Notes under the pieces: generated by a model
Database searches by the model: none
What the model was told of the DNA's origin: nothing
Seen by the model: the letters and a program-made list of their open reading frames with translations, nothing else
Shown here: positions 26,101-39,200 of the stretch, piece by piece
How positions within the stretch are numbered: position 1 is the stretch's first letter
Layout of the letters: each line of letters opens with the position of its first letter
Assembly: GCA_043228905.1 (NCBI GenBank)
Contig: JBHGNT010000010.1
Location: 20,832,001 to 20,896,000 of the forward strand
Reading direction: 5' to 3'
Source of the DNA: Azolla caroliniana
Taxonomy: Eukaryota; Polypodiophyta
Length of the DNA stretch: 64,000 nucleotides
Made by a program: the position numbers and the translations under genes

Positions 26101-27572
26101 CATTTTCTAGGAAAATGGCTGGCATGTCTAAGCCACCATTTTAGAGTTTTCACATTGGCATCATTTTGAAAGAATATTTAAATATTGTATTCTGAAAGCA
26201 AATGCTTACTTCACTTACTTTTTATCAAATGCAGTTATCATGGTTTCCTTTTTTCCTCTTCGACACAGATTGGATGGGACGTGAGGTTTTCCAAGGTGAT
26301 CCACTGGGCGACGAAGATAGAGCCATTGCCTATGATGTTGGAGTCCACCAAGGGGCATTTGGGCTATTGTTGAACTCTGTAAGAAAGTATAATGTCTGGG
26401 TATACTGATTTACTGCTTTCCAACTGCCATTGATTTTCTGAAGGTTTGCAAACTTTCTATATTGTACAGGTTGTCCTTGCAGTAGGTTCATTCATGATTG
26501 ATCCATTATGCAGGTGCATTGGAGCTAAATTAGTATGGTCAATTAGTAATTTCATGATATGTATTTGCATGGCTAGCACTGCCGTGATTAGTGCGTTAGC
26601 CATTACAAAAGACGATCAACAAGTTCATACAAATGATTCATGGGCCAAGAATGCAGCGATTGCTGTCTTTGCCATTCTAGGATTACCATTGGCGGTAACC
26701 TCACTTGCACAATGAATCCTTAGTCCTTGGAAGATCTGTTATTTGTCCGCGGCATTGACTATTCTTGGAATTTCTGATGGTTACTGGATAATGTTTTTGC
26801 AGGTTACCTATAGTGTACCCTATTCTATCACGGCAGAGTTGACATCAGGTTCAGGAGGTGGACAAGGTGTGTTTAAATTAATAGGATTCCGCTTTGTGAT
26901 TTTTGTATGAAGATCTTGGGCATTACAGAATGCAGTTACCTACAATAAAGCTTCATGCATAAAAAATGGTACTTGAGATTTTGACAATATCAAAAAAATT
27001 GAAAGCTACAAGTCAGGTTGGCTAAGACTTTGGGCATAGCTAACATTGTTTATGGACAACTACTATATAAATGACTTTCTCTTGAAGAGGTTAAATGTCA
27101 TCGTATCAATAAAATCTAGTTTTTGACTAGGCAATTTCTATGATATAAAGCTAGGATAATTGAGCAGATGAGTTTATTAGGAAAGTATTTTGAGTGAGTT
27201 TGTTCTAATTTGTTGTGATTGATTTATTCAGGTTTGGCAATGGGCATTTTGAATCTTGCAGTTGTAGTTCCCCAGGTTAATTCTAAAAATAGCCAACTTT
27301 GTTACTCCCTAGTCCTTCTGATCTTAAAAGTCTTTTGTAATGTAAATATATATTTTAACTGTTATGTTTTTGATGCATGCATACCAATGCCACAGATGGT
27401 GGTTGCCTTGGGAGCAGGGCCATGGGATGCCCTCTTTGGCGGGGGAAATGAACCTGCATTTAGCTTTGCAGCATTATTTGCTTTAGCTGCCGGAGTAGTT
27501 GCTTTGGTGAAGCTGCCAAGACTTTCCCGTGGTGTCTATACGTCAACTGTTTCTGGCCATGGCTTTGGATGA
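23112..27572 (+). CDS. SUC3: Sucrose/H+ symporter, SUC3/SUT2 clade
   Basis: Fourteen exons: 23112-23327, 23808-23873, 24084-24182, 24299-24363, 24484-24568, 24646-24679, 24772-24871, 24960-25035, 25134-25460, 26235-26378, 26470-26694, 26803-26866, 27232-27275, 27396-27572. They give 573 residues with all phases matching. It is a 12-helix major-facilitator carrier of the GPH family that moves sucrose with protons across a membrane. Seen: [20 protein letters not shown], conserved His78 in TLGIEHAF, the loop motif [45 protein letters not shown] and [11 protein letters not shown]. The long N-terminus and the roughly 90-residue central loop after FFAKEIP (acidic, with DDSPLLSNQ) mark the SUC3/SUT2 clade rather than the short-loop SUC4 clade. 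Intron-rich structure also fits that clade. Members are plasma-membrane carriers of sieve elements and sinks; a sensing role has been proposed but not settled. Confidence 0.95.
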
Positions 27573-28459
27573 TTTTTACTCTGCACTTCTCACTCTCAGA
27601 TCAAACTTCCATCATTTCCTCTTTTTAGCATTTCTGGATTCAACTCGTGGAAATGGAGTGATGAAAATTCCTTGGAAGCCACCGGTACCCTACGACGAGT
27701 TATAATTACACCACATTCAATGGCATCTTGGTTTCCTGATACCATTTTTGCCTGCTTTGAAGCTTGGAGATATCATGGATATATGCGTACAACATATGTT
27801 CCATCTCGAATCACATTTTTATTTGCCACTGCCCATGTGTAGATATGATAGGATTGTGTAAAATTTGTCACAAACAATATCTTCCACATTTCTGTCATGT
27901 AACATTTGGTTGCTATCATACATCTGATATTGTTCTATATCCCATTTTTTATTACGGAGATCGAGAATTGTAATTTCCCTTTCTTTATTATTAGCTTTGA
28001 ATATCATTTTAATGCACAGCATTGAATAAGAAGTTAAAACAATTGTGCACAATTATATATCAGGCCAAGTCGCACTTGTAGCAATGTAAGTTTGGTAATG
28101 ATCCAGGTTTTAGGCTCAAAAACCTTTAATATTGAAGTGTAATATATTCAAGTATTCCATATAAGTCTTTCCATGACCCTTTGCTCCCTTCTAAATTGTA
28201 TGAGTTGTTATTGAGTTCATCAGCTTATTGCAAACACACTAGCACACTTTCTTCAGAAATCATGAATTCTTCCTTGAGGTTTTCATATTACTACCGGATG
28301 TTTTACTTAATGTAAATCATATCGTTGAATGATATGCCACATAGGAGCATTTTTCCCAATGTATAAAAAGATAATTTCGACAGTGGACCATGTTTGCTAG
28401 TATTGAGGTTTTCATTTAATTAGTTTGATTACTTTGTTAAATAATTACTTCAACACTAA

Positions 28460-28531
28460 GCGTTTGTAGTCCAACGGTTAGGATAATTGCCTTCCAAGCA
28501 ATAGACCCGGGTTCGACTCCCGGCAGACGCA
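28460..28531 (+). tRNA. tRNA-Gly (anticodon TCC)
   Basis: A 72-nt cloverleaf. The acceptor stem GCGTTTG pairs with CAGACGC (one G-U). Anticodon stem ATTGC/GCAAT encloses the loop CTTCCAA with anticodon TCC. The T arm CCGGGTTCGACTCCCGG includes the internal B box. Discriminator A, no intron. An identical gene lies inverted at 42303-42374. Confidence 0.97.
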
Positions 28532-29168
28532 TATTTATTTTGCTTTTCCTTTGTGCATTTTAATATCATTTATCCTATTCTCCGAAATGGCAACATTGCT
28601 TTTCTTTTCCCTTTTCCTTATGCCTTGTAAATCATCCGACTTTCTCTGAGAAAATACAAGAAAAATAAAATAACAAAGAACCAACATACCTCACATTATT
28701 ACTCTTTCATCAGTTTTTAGTTCTGTAATAGTTAGTAGACAGATCACTGGAAATGTAAATAAATTTTCACATACTCGAGTATTTTGTACAAGATCTGACA
28801 TCAATCTTCCTTTCGGGGGGACATTATATGGGCGTATTCCATATATCATCCTTTCATGTCACATTTTAATGAAATGTGTATCTCAAAACTTATCATCCTT
28901 GCATGTTACTTTTTATTGAAATGTGCCAGTTTCTACGTTCTTAGCCTTTACACAACAGAGATTCACCTCACAAATTGTTACCATCTGCAGGCTTGTTCAA
29001 CAAGGTTTTGACCGTTGCCATAGATCTCAGATTCTAATCTGATGAATTTACATTCACGCGGAATATATAAAAGCCAGAAGGGCAGATAAATGTGGAGGAA
29101 AATTCAATCTGTTGGAACATTTAATATCATAAACTTCATCCATCAATGAATTTCACAAATTTTGTTAC

Positions 29169-29281
29169 GACCACTACAAGATTTGGAACTCATAATGATG
29201 GGAGTACATGTCAACCACTACAAGATTTGGAACTCATAATGATTGGAGTACATGTCGACCACTACAAAATTTGGCATTCAT
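29169..29281 (+). repeat. 44-bp tandem repeat, about 2.5 copies
   Basis: ACCACTACAAGATTTGG-type units start near 29171, 29215 and 29259 with few changes. Non-coding. Confidence 0.85.
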
Positions 29282-29642
29282 CACAAATTCTTATCGATTG
29301 GAGCATTCAGCATTTGGAAAATAAATCTAATTAGTAAACGGTGTCTTTTTTTATATTTACATCTACCAGTCATAAAAATAACTTCAAAAGCTCGTTTTCA
29401 TTCTCTCATCTTTTTTGCATACTTATTCAATACATCAAACTAATCATCTACTTTGACAAACAAATTTATAACCCACAATTTAAACTTTTTAAGTACTTTC
29501 CAGAAAAGATATAATTAACAGAAGGTGCCCTTTACTGTTATTAAATCTTCTTGCTGCAAAACCTCATCATTTGGAGTTAAGAATTGATGCTGCAGAAACC
29601 CAACATTAGGAATTAATTAACGTTCTTGGTGCAAAAATCACA

Positions 29643-31218
29643 TCATTTGAACTTAGTCCCACCATCAATTGCTGGTGCAGGAACAATGCCCCATTTGTTT
29701 CTTACATCTGCAAGATCTTCATGAAAATGCTCTTCATAATATATACACATAAGATCAGAGGATGCTCTACCTGCCTTGAGCGCCCACGGCATATAATCAC
29801 GTAATAAAACATCTCGTTTGGATGGATTCAAACGGATCGTTCCACCAATAACAGAAAGGAAACACATTGGAAGATAGGTCTGCTGAAATTCCACAATCTT
29901 CAAAGCTGATTCACCTAATACATTTGTGGGTAGTTTGAAAAGGACATGCCAAAAGTCATGGATCTCTCGAGCTCGAGTTGCAACATATGTAAGCTCTTCT
30001 GTATCCATGAATCTAACAGGTGGACGATCATCTGGAGAGAAATCCCTTTTGCCCATAAATTTAGCATAAGCTGCCCCAAATGTATTTTCAGGCAAATCCC
30101 AAGCATGCCCAACTGATGCCATTTTCACCCGAGGACGATCAGCAAGCACACGCTGCAATAAGGAAAAACTTTGCCTATCAATCTTTTGACATTGATTCAA
30201 AATTGAGTTCAGAATCAATTGGTGATCAATTGATTCCTATTAACAGATTATATTTTAAAAACTTATAGAGCAAACATACCATAAAAATAGAAGATTGAGA
30301 CAAACAATGAGAGGATCAACAAATTATGGATACATATTAAAATACTATAACAATGTATGTTCATTATCTACTCCCCGCACAACAAAGAAAAAATATTGAG
30401 AAAATGCTGAGATAGTATAAACACCGAATATTTAAACCTTAACCAAATCTCTCCTCACAATTTGGCTGAAATGATCAATAAATGGAGGATAAAAGTCTGA
30501 ACAATTATATAGCAGAGTATAAAACAATCCCTCAAAACAGACGATGGAGAGAAGTGCTGAAATGATCAACAAACGAAGCATAAAAAATTATAAACAACTA
30601 TATGCAGGACTATGAAAACAAATCCTCATAACAAGAATTGAAGCAAGTGCTGAGTTGATCAACACGACTATATATCAAAACATAACCGCAACATGTGTTT
30701 AATCAAAATGGATTGGGGCAGTGCTGAAATGAATAAAACAGTATATTGAGATATGAAAGCATATAATCAAACAACCCCTCACTGAAATTATCAACACATT
30801 TGGAATACGTGTTTAAACTATAGCAATATGTCTCGATCAAATATCCCCTAAAGATACAAATTAAACGCTACAAAGCAAAGCATAAAAAATGCTAAAATAT
30901 GCATGGTTGAGACTAAGTACTGAAATGACCAACAACTAAAGGATGCAAAAATATACATGTGTACAGCATCCGAGAAAAAAAGAAAAAGATACAAAATAAA
31001 TTGATTGAAAAACATTAAAAAGGATTAACCTTTCCTTCTGGGTGAGATTTCATTCGATCTAGCATGTGTTGGAATGCCATTTTACCCGTGGTTTCACCGA
31101 GAGCAGCCACTAAATCAGCTCTGGAAGGATCCATGAGAGCACCAACAGCAGATCCGAATGCAATAGCCCCTTTCTGCCAAGATTTCAAAGGAACCCATGA
31201 CGAAGGTGATGGTGACGG

Positions 31219-31250
<32 letters not shown>

Positions 31251-31335
31251 GGTCTTCTCTGTTCTCGAACCCATAGGCGATCTGAGAGGCAAATCGCAGA
31301 TGTGTAGTCAAAGGGCGTCGAATTGGAATGAGCAT
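29643..31335 (-). CDS. COQ4: Ubiquinone biosynthesis protein COQ4, mitochondrial
   Basis: Two exons, 31335-31030 and 30152-29643, join in phase to give 271 residues. COQ4 sits on the matrix face of the inner membrane and organises the CoQ-synthesis complex; recent work assigns it the C1 decarboxylation/hydroxylation of the ring. The zinc-ligand motif HDxxHx11E is intact: His167, Asp168, His171 and Glu183 in [17 protein letters not shown]. Other family marks are [16 protein letters not shown] and [17 protein letters not shown]. The start [18 protein letters not shown] looks like a mitochondrial presequence. A serine/proline run follows (about ten Ser in a row), encoded by a trinucleotide repeat, and makes the protein longer at its N-terminus than Arabidopsis COQ4. 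The single intron of about 0.9 kb is AT-rich. Confidence 0.95.
31220..31250. repeat. Coding trinucleotide repeat (GAT)n / (TCA)n
   Basis: About ten GAT units on the plus strand, read as TCA serine codons in COQ4 exon 1. Such runs change length readily; here a change would alter only a linker behind the presequence. Confidence 0.95.
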
Positions 31336-32131
31336 ATTTTTTATGGTTAATCAAACGCTCTGCTTCTTACAGCAAATTTCTTCGTCTTTTCTTCTTCCTT
31401 CTCCACATAGGAGCATGTGGGTGATTTACAGGCTCTAAAGGTATCTTGGCGAAACAATAGGGTGTATGGCGACACCTTTCACAATGGATTTCTGGTTGAT
31501 ACGCTCAGAAGTTTGAACCATCAATACCCAGAACCTATAATATGCAAATTCAAAGGTTATGTCAGTGTATATCATAATTAGCTCTAGCTGGGCAAATGTG
31601 CAATGATTCTACAGGCTCGGGGACACCATTCTCAAGTGAAGACTAGGGTGGGGCATGACATTTTCTGGGGGAAAAAGTTCATCTCATTGCCCATTCTTTC
31701 TTTTGTGAGTATCTTCACATTGGAACGTCTAATTTTGTGTAGATTGGAACACTTTCACAATATCACAATGACAATTCTCACACATATTTTCTATGGGGAA
31801 CAAGTGACTCGACTCATCGATTGCCCATTCCTTCCTTTCTGGGTGTCTTTCCACATTGGAAAGCCAATTTTTGTATAAATTGAAGCACTTCCACTAGATC
31901 ACAATAACAATTTTAGCATACTCAAAATGGTTATAAGTCTTCTATGGGAAAATAAAACTGTTTACAAGTCTTCCCAATTGTGTGGGCATAACCAAATGTG
32001 CTGACAAGGCTTTCCAAATGCATGACACAAACATGTGGCCCTCTAATTGAAATGGAAGTCCACAATTGCACAAGACAATGAAATGATTATTCTAGTTCAT
32101 TGAGTTATGAGTTGTTAACTATAATATATAC

Positions 32132-32168
<37 letters not shown>

Positions 32169-33212
32169 ACAAATTCACAGATTAACACTAAATGTGAAAC
32201 CATATTACAATCAATACGTGTACCTTACAGACTATGAAAATCCTTTTCGAATGTCATGTGAAAAATTTTTGCAGTACCAAGTGATCGATGATTCTATCAA
32301 CTTAAACAAAGTGAGGTTAAAACATAAAAGCTTCACTTGAGCTTTACCAAAAAATTATGTAGATACATATGTCCATAGCTAGAGACCACTGTGCATATGG
32401 TTCAAAATAAGATATTGAAGTCATTTTTAAATATTTCGATAAAAAATAAAGGGTGACGGATAGACATAATTATATGAACCCAACAGATAAGAACAGACTA
32501 CATTTGGTTCAGCATCCTTCAGCATATGATATCCATCAGCATCGTTCAAAAAAACACTGCTGAAGGAACACCGAAGATTCTCTTCAGTTTTACATAGAAC
32601 TGCAAGAACAGAACTGATGCCAAATTTTTGCTTTTATACATTAATTTAATGAATATTATGCATGGCACTTGAAAGCTACAACTCTCATTACAAATCAAAT
32701 CAGAAAACACAAGAATTTTCACTGTGTTCCACAAACTAACGTGAAGCACCTATTATTCTCTCATTGGCATTTCTGTTTACGGTCCTTTTTTACTCTCTCG
32801 ATCCAAGAGAAACAGAAGTACGGCAAAATTGTAGCGGTTGGTCATGTCCTGTCTTCCAATGATCGGTCAGCCGATGGAAGATAAATCAGGTCTTTCTTTC
32901 TTGGTGAACCACCAGGGAGAAAATAATTGAGGTCCACTATTTAGTGGGTTTATCATATCTCGAGCAATTGGCTCCATGTAAACTACAAAGAGATCTTCTG
33001 CAAGGTTTCATGAAGTTATCTGCTTAATGATCAGTTCTGGATAGATGATATTATCACAACCCTTGAATTCAACCCATATTTCAGGTAGATAACATTCAAT
33101 GTTATGTATGCAGCTCCATTATGCTTTACTGCAGTATGTTGTATTTTGCTAAGTTGAGCTGCTTTATGCCCGTTTCTGTCAATACAAGATCTGGCCCACA
33201 TGGCAAACTTAA
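31336..33212. other. Intergenic DNA between COQ4 5' end and UTP4 3' end
   Basis: Holds an imperfect direct repeat at roughly 31670-31910 (both parts carry GCCCATTC, TTCACATTGGAA-like and ATCACAAT words) and a (TA)n run at about 32139-32164. No coding region was recognised; the last few hundred bases are probably the UTP4 3' untranslated region. Confidence 0.5.
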
Positions 33213-36200
33213 TCATGTGCCATACAAGTGTCTGTAAACTGGTGGTGGTAAGTCATTGATAGCTTCTAACCAAGGTTTCTCGATTATCAGAATAGATTTA
33301 TCTGATATATGCCCAACGAATAGCACTGGATCCTTGAAAGGTACCATAACAAAATTCTTATTATGAGAACCATTAGAATTACCATTCTCTTGCTTGCCCA
33401 AGTGTGCAGTTCCATTTGAGAGGACTGATTTTTGTGCAGGAGAAGATAAAGATACTTCATCATCATGAGGAACAGGCTTCTTGAAATCAATGAAACACAT
33501 TGCCCTGTTAAATACATAGCATTTAATAACTTAAATAAACAAGCAAATTAAAATGTATTATTATGGTGAACAAACAAAAGGCGATACAAGCAAGTAGATT
33601 TACTTTGAGCTGTATGCAATAACAGTGGTTGACTTTCTCGAAGGACAGAAGGAAAGGCCCTGAATTCCTCCTGGAAACTCAAGGAAAGTGCAAGGAAGCC
33701 TGTTGCCATGCTGCCTTGACCACTCTCCAAGCCTCTTGGCTTCCACATCCAAGACATGTAGTACATTAGCACTTGTTGTTACAATCAAGAGTCCATTGCT
33801 TCCAGGATGAAATGTAGCAGCAGTTACAGGATTACCGTCTAGGGGAGGAACAAGCCAATGTTGCCTAAATAATTCACCATGTTAACAAATTAGTCTCTCG
33901 CTCTTATAGTTCTTACTAAATTCTCCCTCTACATCACAAGCAGACATGCATGTAAATAATCTATATGTATATATGTTAGATATACAATCATTATAGGGAA
34001 AAAGTCCCAAAATACCAGAGATTTTCTTCATTCCCGATGGGCCCACTTACATATATGTATATAAGGTAGATAAGCATTCAGTTGCAGCGCCTTCATTTTA
34101 TAGCTCCCTTCTTCTCCATCTTCTCTATGTGGAACAAACACAGACACTCTACACTTTCCCATTTCGCTGTTTTTGTATCTATTCATTCACCATGACACAC
34201 GCACTACCACTACTACCACTACCACTAACCATCCCATCACGTTTCTCTCCTTGCATCACGATCCTACACCTCCTCTACGTAATCCACCCCACCACCACTA
34301 TTATTATTACTTAGTCTCCATTTAGGCCCTTCCCCCGTTGTATTGGTTCCTGTATGTATAGGTATAGAGAGAGGACAAAAGAAAGAAGAATGAAGAGGAT
34401 GAGCAAGCCAAGATGAAAGTGTCTAGGTTCAGAAAAACACTTGAGACTTGATGAAGGCTCCATTATACATTAATGTGCTAGGAGGCGTCGAGATGGGCCG
34501 TGCCTACAAATTACGAAACTTTTTTCTCAATTATTCCACGATGTTTCCACGTGGTCGACAAAGGCCATTGGGAGAATAAGCAAAAAATGGGGGCAGTTGG
34601 GGAAAACAAGAAAACGTGGATGTCTGGGATTTTTCCCTACACTATAAAGATAAATAGATAGAAAGCTACATACAATGATGTGTCTTTGGGTCTTTAGCAT
34701 GACATTTTACAAGTGGTATGAATACCAGATAAAACATAGTTATACATATATAGCCTTTTGTTTCTACTGGTTTATCATACTATACCCATGATAACATAAT
34801 AGAAAACAACCATCTTTATAATTGTTTTATACCAGTCTACCCAACAAATTATCAAATGAGAATACACAGAAACGAGGCCCTCTGCTGTAAAATGAAAAAA
34901 AGTCTACACTGCTTATTTTCCGACCGTCCAAATTTTTTTTTTAGCATTGCACCCTATAAAAAGAAAAGCAACACTATTGTGTGCCAAATGCAAATAGTCT
35001 TACTCCTGAGTACATCATATGTTGACTTAAAACATCAAACAATGTGGCATATGCCCATGATATAAAAGCTGAGATGACTGAACGAAATACAAATCAAACA
35101 AAACTTACTGAAATGTCTCCAGATTAAAGACTGTAATGTCACCCCGAGCATCGCACGTTGCAAGCCATTGGCCATCTAGACTTGGGCATATTGATGTGAT
35201 AGGGGAAATTGCAGCACCAAGTTTGTGTGCCTTTTCTCTCTCAAAACGACGCTGAACAGTAGATGTCTGAGTATCTACAACCTGCAATTAGCAGAACATG
35301 TGCCATCAAGAACTCCAGTATTCAATAGAGGAAATTTTTTAGAGCAATTGCTGCCTGTGTACTTTACAATGCTAAAGAGAATACTACAGAATCCCATTGA
35401 AATTTGTTATGCATACAGTTTCTATGATCATACTCCAATGTATTTACAAGATGCCACCAATAGAACTTACCCAAACTGCTTGGTCTAAACAGGCTAGAAT
35501 GAGAAGGCTAGAACCACAGAACACCATACAATGAGCTGGTGGCAGATTCTTTGGCAGACTTCTTTTTGTTATTCCTGATACTTCAGCCATGGCCAAACCA
35601 ACCGTAGGCCGCGGATGTAATTCAAATAGCCGAGGTTTTGACTGATCTGAGAATGCAACAAGTTCTCCACAACCAGATAAAGCACTACAAGTTATATTCT
35701 CAGCTGATTTGCACTTTATCCTAGCAAGCAACTCTGGTGATAAGCCTTTCATCTTTCTGAACTGTTTAGAATCGCAGGAGATTGGAGATTTGGTCATGTC
35801 ATGGCCATTAGCAAAATCTTTAGCAACACCCTTCAGATGACCATTAGCAGTCCTCTGACGAGCATTATAGTTAGGGGATTCTTCAGATTTTCTCTTGCCA
35901 AGCTGAGATTGTGATGCAGATCCATTCTTCTGAAGATTAGTAGTATCGCTAGGTTCACATGCAACCATTTTCCAGATGTCTAGTTGATGTTCATGCTGTG
36001 CCATCATGATAAGCCCATGATGTTGCTTTGTAGCAAGTGAGATTGGTGTTCGCTGCGGGGCATAACAGACATCATGAGGCTGAAATGCTAGAAACGCATT
36101 AGCGGGGTAAGTGAAAAGCTTGGCATCGTTGCCTCCAGAAATGAGCATTGGAATGCTCGGATCCAGGTTGAGCTGATTCTGATCCATCCAAGACTTTTTC

Positions 36201-39200
36201 AGTTTCTTTGGTTCTCTTTTCAACCGCTTAAGGCTGGGAGTTACATTATCTCCATTATCTGTAAGGTGACAGGCTCACAGAATGACACTTCATAAATCCC
36301 AGCAAAAATCCCAGAGGCACAAATGTTTTACACACCTGTAACTTGAGGAGGACAAGCAACTACCAAGGAATTAACATCATGGCTATGGTTCCGCTTATAG
36401 CCAACATAAACCCACTTATCACCTTGCCCAATTCCTACATCTACTTCCGATTTTTTTATTACATCAGCCAAGATTTTGCTTGCATGGACATGCTGATACT
36501 GAACAACCTGTATAAACCCATTAACACACAGCATCCAGATGTTTAATACCCTAATTTAAGCCAAACGATGAGCAAATCAGTGCACATATAACTTTGTAAA
36601 CACTCACTTGTCCGTCAGCCCCAGCTGCAAAAACTGACTGATGGCTTGGCGAAGCTGCCAAAGCCAAAACATCTGCTTTATGGCTGGTCAATGCTTGTAA
36701 AAACGTTCCATGTTTGCCATCCCAAAATTGTGTGCTTCCAGAGCTGTCTCCACTTACGACAGTTCCATCCCTATGAAAAATAAAGAGAATAAAATTTATT
36801 TGCGTTATCATACAAGTTAGGATCATCCTAGTTTATGAAACATTGAATTCCAATGTGAAGTTTTTATTAGAATAAATACAGCAGAAGTAACATAGTCAAA
36901 GACACTCCACTAACTACATTCTTACAATTCCATTGTGAAGTTTTTATTAGAATAAATACAGCAGAAGTAACACACAGTCAAAGAAACTCCACTGACTGCA
37001 TTCTTACATTGAACAAAAAATTGCCCATACCTCTTTGCATGCAGATACTAACATTTTATTGAAATTTAGTGCTCTGTTTGTACTTCAGTTTGATCAATAT
37101 CATGGCAGCTACAGATGACCTTGCATTTTCTAATAAAGGATTTCCCAAATGGAAAAATGAACGTTTTACAGCCTCCCCAGACTAAACGAACTAATGCAGC
37201 AAATAATTCCACATACTCACTCACCTTGGACTTGGAAATCAGCCTTGTGACCTAGTAAACAACTTTAAGGAGTAACTACAACTATTTATTATGCATTACT
37301 TCTGTTGATCAAACAATAATGATCACATCCGCAATCAGTTATTAACCGTAAAACTTTTGGGCCCAATTAAAAATGTTATGCTTTTGGTCAATCTGCCAAT
37401 AACATGTCCCTAATATTATCAAAAGGTTTTAGTGCATCATTGTTACATTCCAATGGTACTAGATACAAAGCATTGCATAATATAGAAGCCCCCCTTTTTC
37501 TTAGCTACAATCTAATACCCTAAGACTCTACATTCATAAATACTCATGTTTTCATAATGATGTGGCGGGCAAATGATCGCATACTGAATTAAGCTCCAGT
37601 TATCACAGTTAATCCATTCAGCTCATTTTACTCACTTGAGTGATAATATAGACCATATACAGAGATTTGACTCGCTGCCAGAAACCCCCAAACCAGCAGT
37701 TATTCTATACAGTTCTCGAGATAGTCGTGCATCCCAGCATCTTATGCATCTGCATCATAGATCAAGTAAGATATCATAATAGAAAATTAAAACAAAATAA
37801 GATATCAGGTTGATCTCAATCATAGCTTACCCATCAGAACCGCCAGAGTAGATTCTTTCAGCATCAACACTCCAAGCAATGCTCAGAATTCGACCTGCTC
37901 AATCCATACGACATTTGGTAATCACGTATAAACTTATATCCATTTACCATCTAAAACAGGCAAAGACATACCTTCTACTCGAGGAAATGCATTTTTGTAC
38001 GTCATGCTTTGCCCATCTTCAACAGTAAAAAACCGCATACAACCATCATCACATGCAATTGCTATTCTTTTTTCTCCCCTATATTTTTCTTCTCCTTCCT
38101 TGTTATTCTCTTCATCTTCACCATTATCAGTATCATTATCTGAGCTTGGTGAGCCATTTTGATCTGGACTAGCAATTCTAGCAGATAGACTAACTCTAGC
38201 AACAGTAAATGGTTCAATTGCCATTTGCCAAATAGAGCCCCCATATGAACTCAATATCTCCTGCACACAAAAAACCCATGTTTACACAATTAAATCCTGA
38301 ACTCTTAGATTCTTCCTTCAATCCAGAAAACAAGCCTGTATTATATTAGATTTTAGCACTCTCCAATCATGATAAAATTTCAGCTGATAAATCTCACCTT
38401 TGGACGTAATGTCGAAAGGTCCCATTCCGATATAAATCCATCCAGCCCAGCCGAAAATAGTCGACCCCATCTACAGGTGTTTGATGGACACCATAACAGA
38501 CATGACAAACTTGCATCTTGTTTACCAGGAATTGTCTGAAAAGAAAGAAAGCAAATCATCTAATTATCTACTACAATACAATGTAACTCAACAATTCCAA
38601 CCCTTCTATAGGGACTGCTATGAATTTAAACCATGATTATAGCGGGCACTATTTTACGTAGCATTTGGTGCTTACTCAATAATGCAGTATTTCACATAGA
38701 ATCTGATGCTTAACAATTTGATCTTTAGGAATAACAAAACAATATGCTATCGCAATCAAGTTCACAGCACAATAGATAACCACGTCAATCTAGAGCAATG
38801 CACCATTCAATCACTACTCTACCTTGAAATCGACAAAATCGCTATTCTATGATTCAATCATCTAGAAAAAGCTCAGATCCACATGATTGATAGCAATTTG
38901 AGCTACCCAGACCATGATGAAATCAACAAAATCACTATTCTATGATTCAATCATCTAGAAAAAGCTCAGATCCACATGATTGATAGCAATTTGAGCTACC
39001 CAGACCATGATCATGCGATCCACATTTATCAGTCATACATTAGAGAATGTTTTAATAACCCTTTTTCTGACTAAACCATGATCTTCTGATAACTATCATT
39101 TCTATGTGCTTTAAAGATAAAACCTAATATCCCTCTTAGCTAACAAGGAAAAAGAGCAATTTTTAATACTCTTTACCTCTAAGCAGGACATTACTGTATC

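Larger units (their letters stand above)
27573..29642. other. Intergenic DNA with a tRNA gene and a small tandem repeat
   Basis: Between the convergent sucrose-transporter (+) and COQ4 (-) genes. Holds tRNA-Gly at 28460 and a 44-bp tandem repeat at 29169. No further coding region was seen. Confidence 0.6.
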
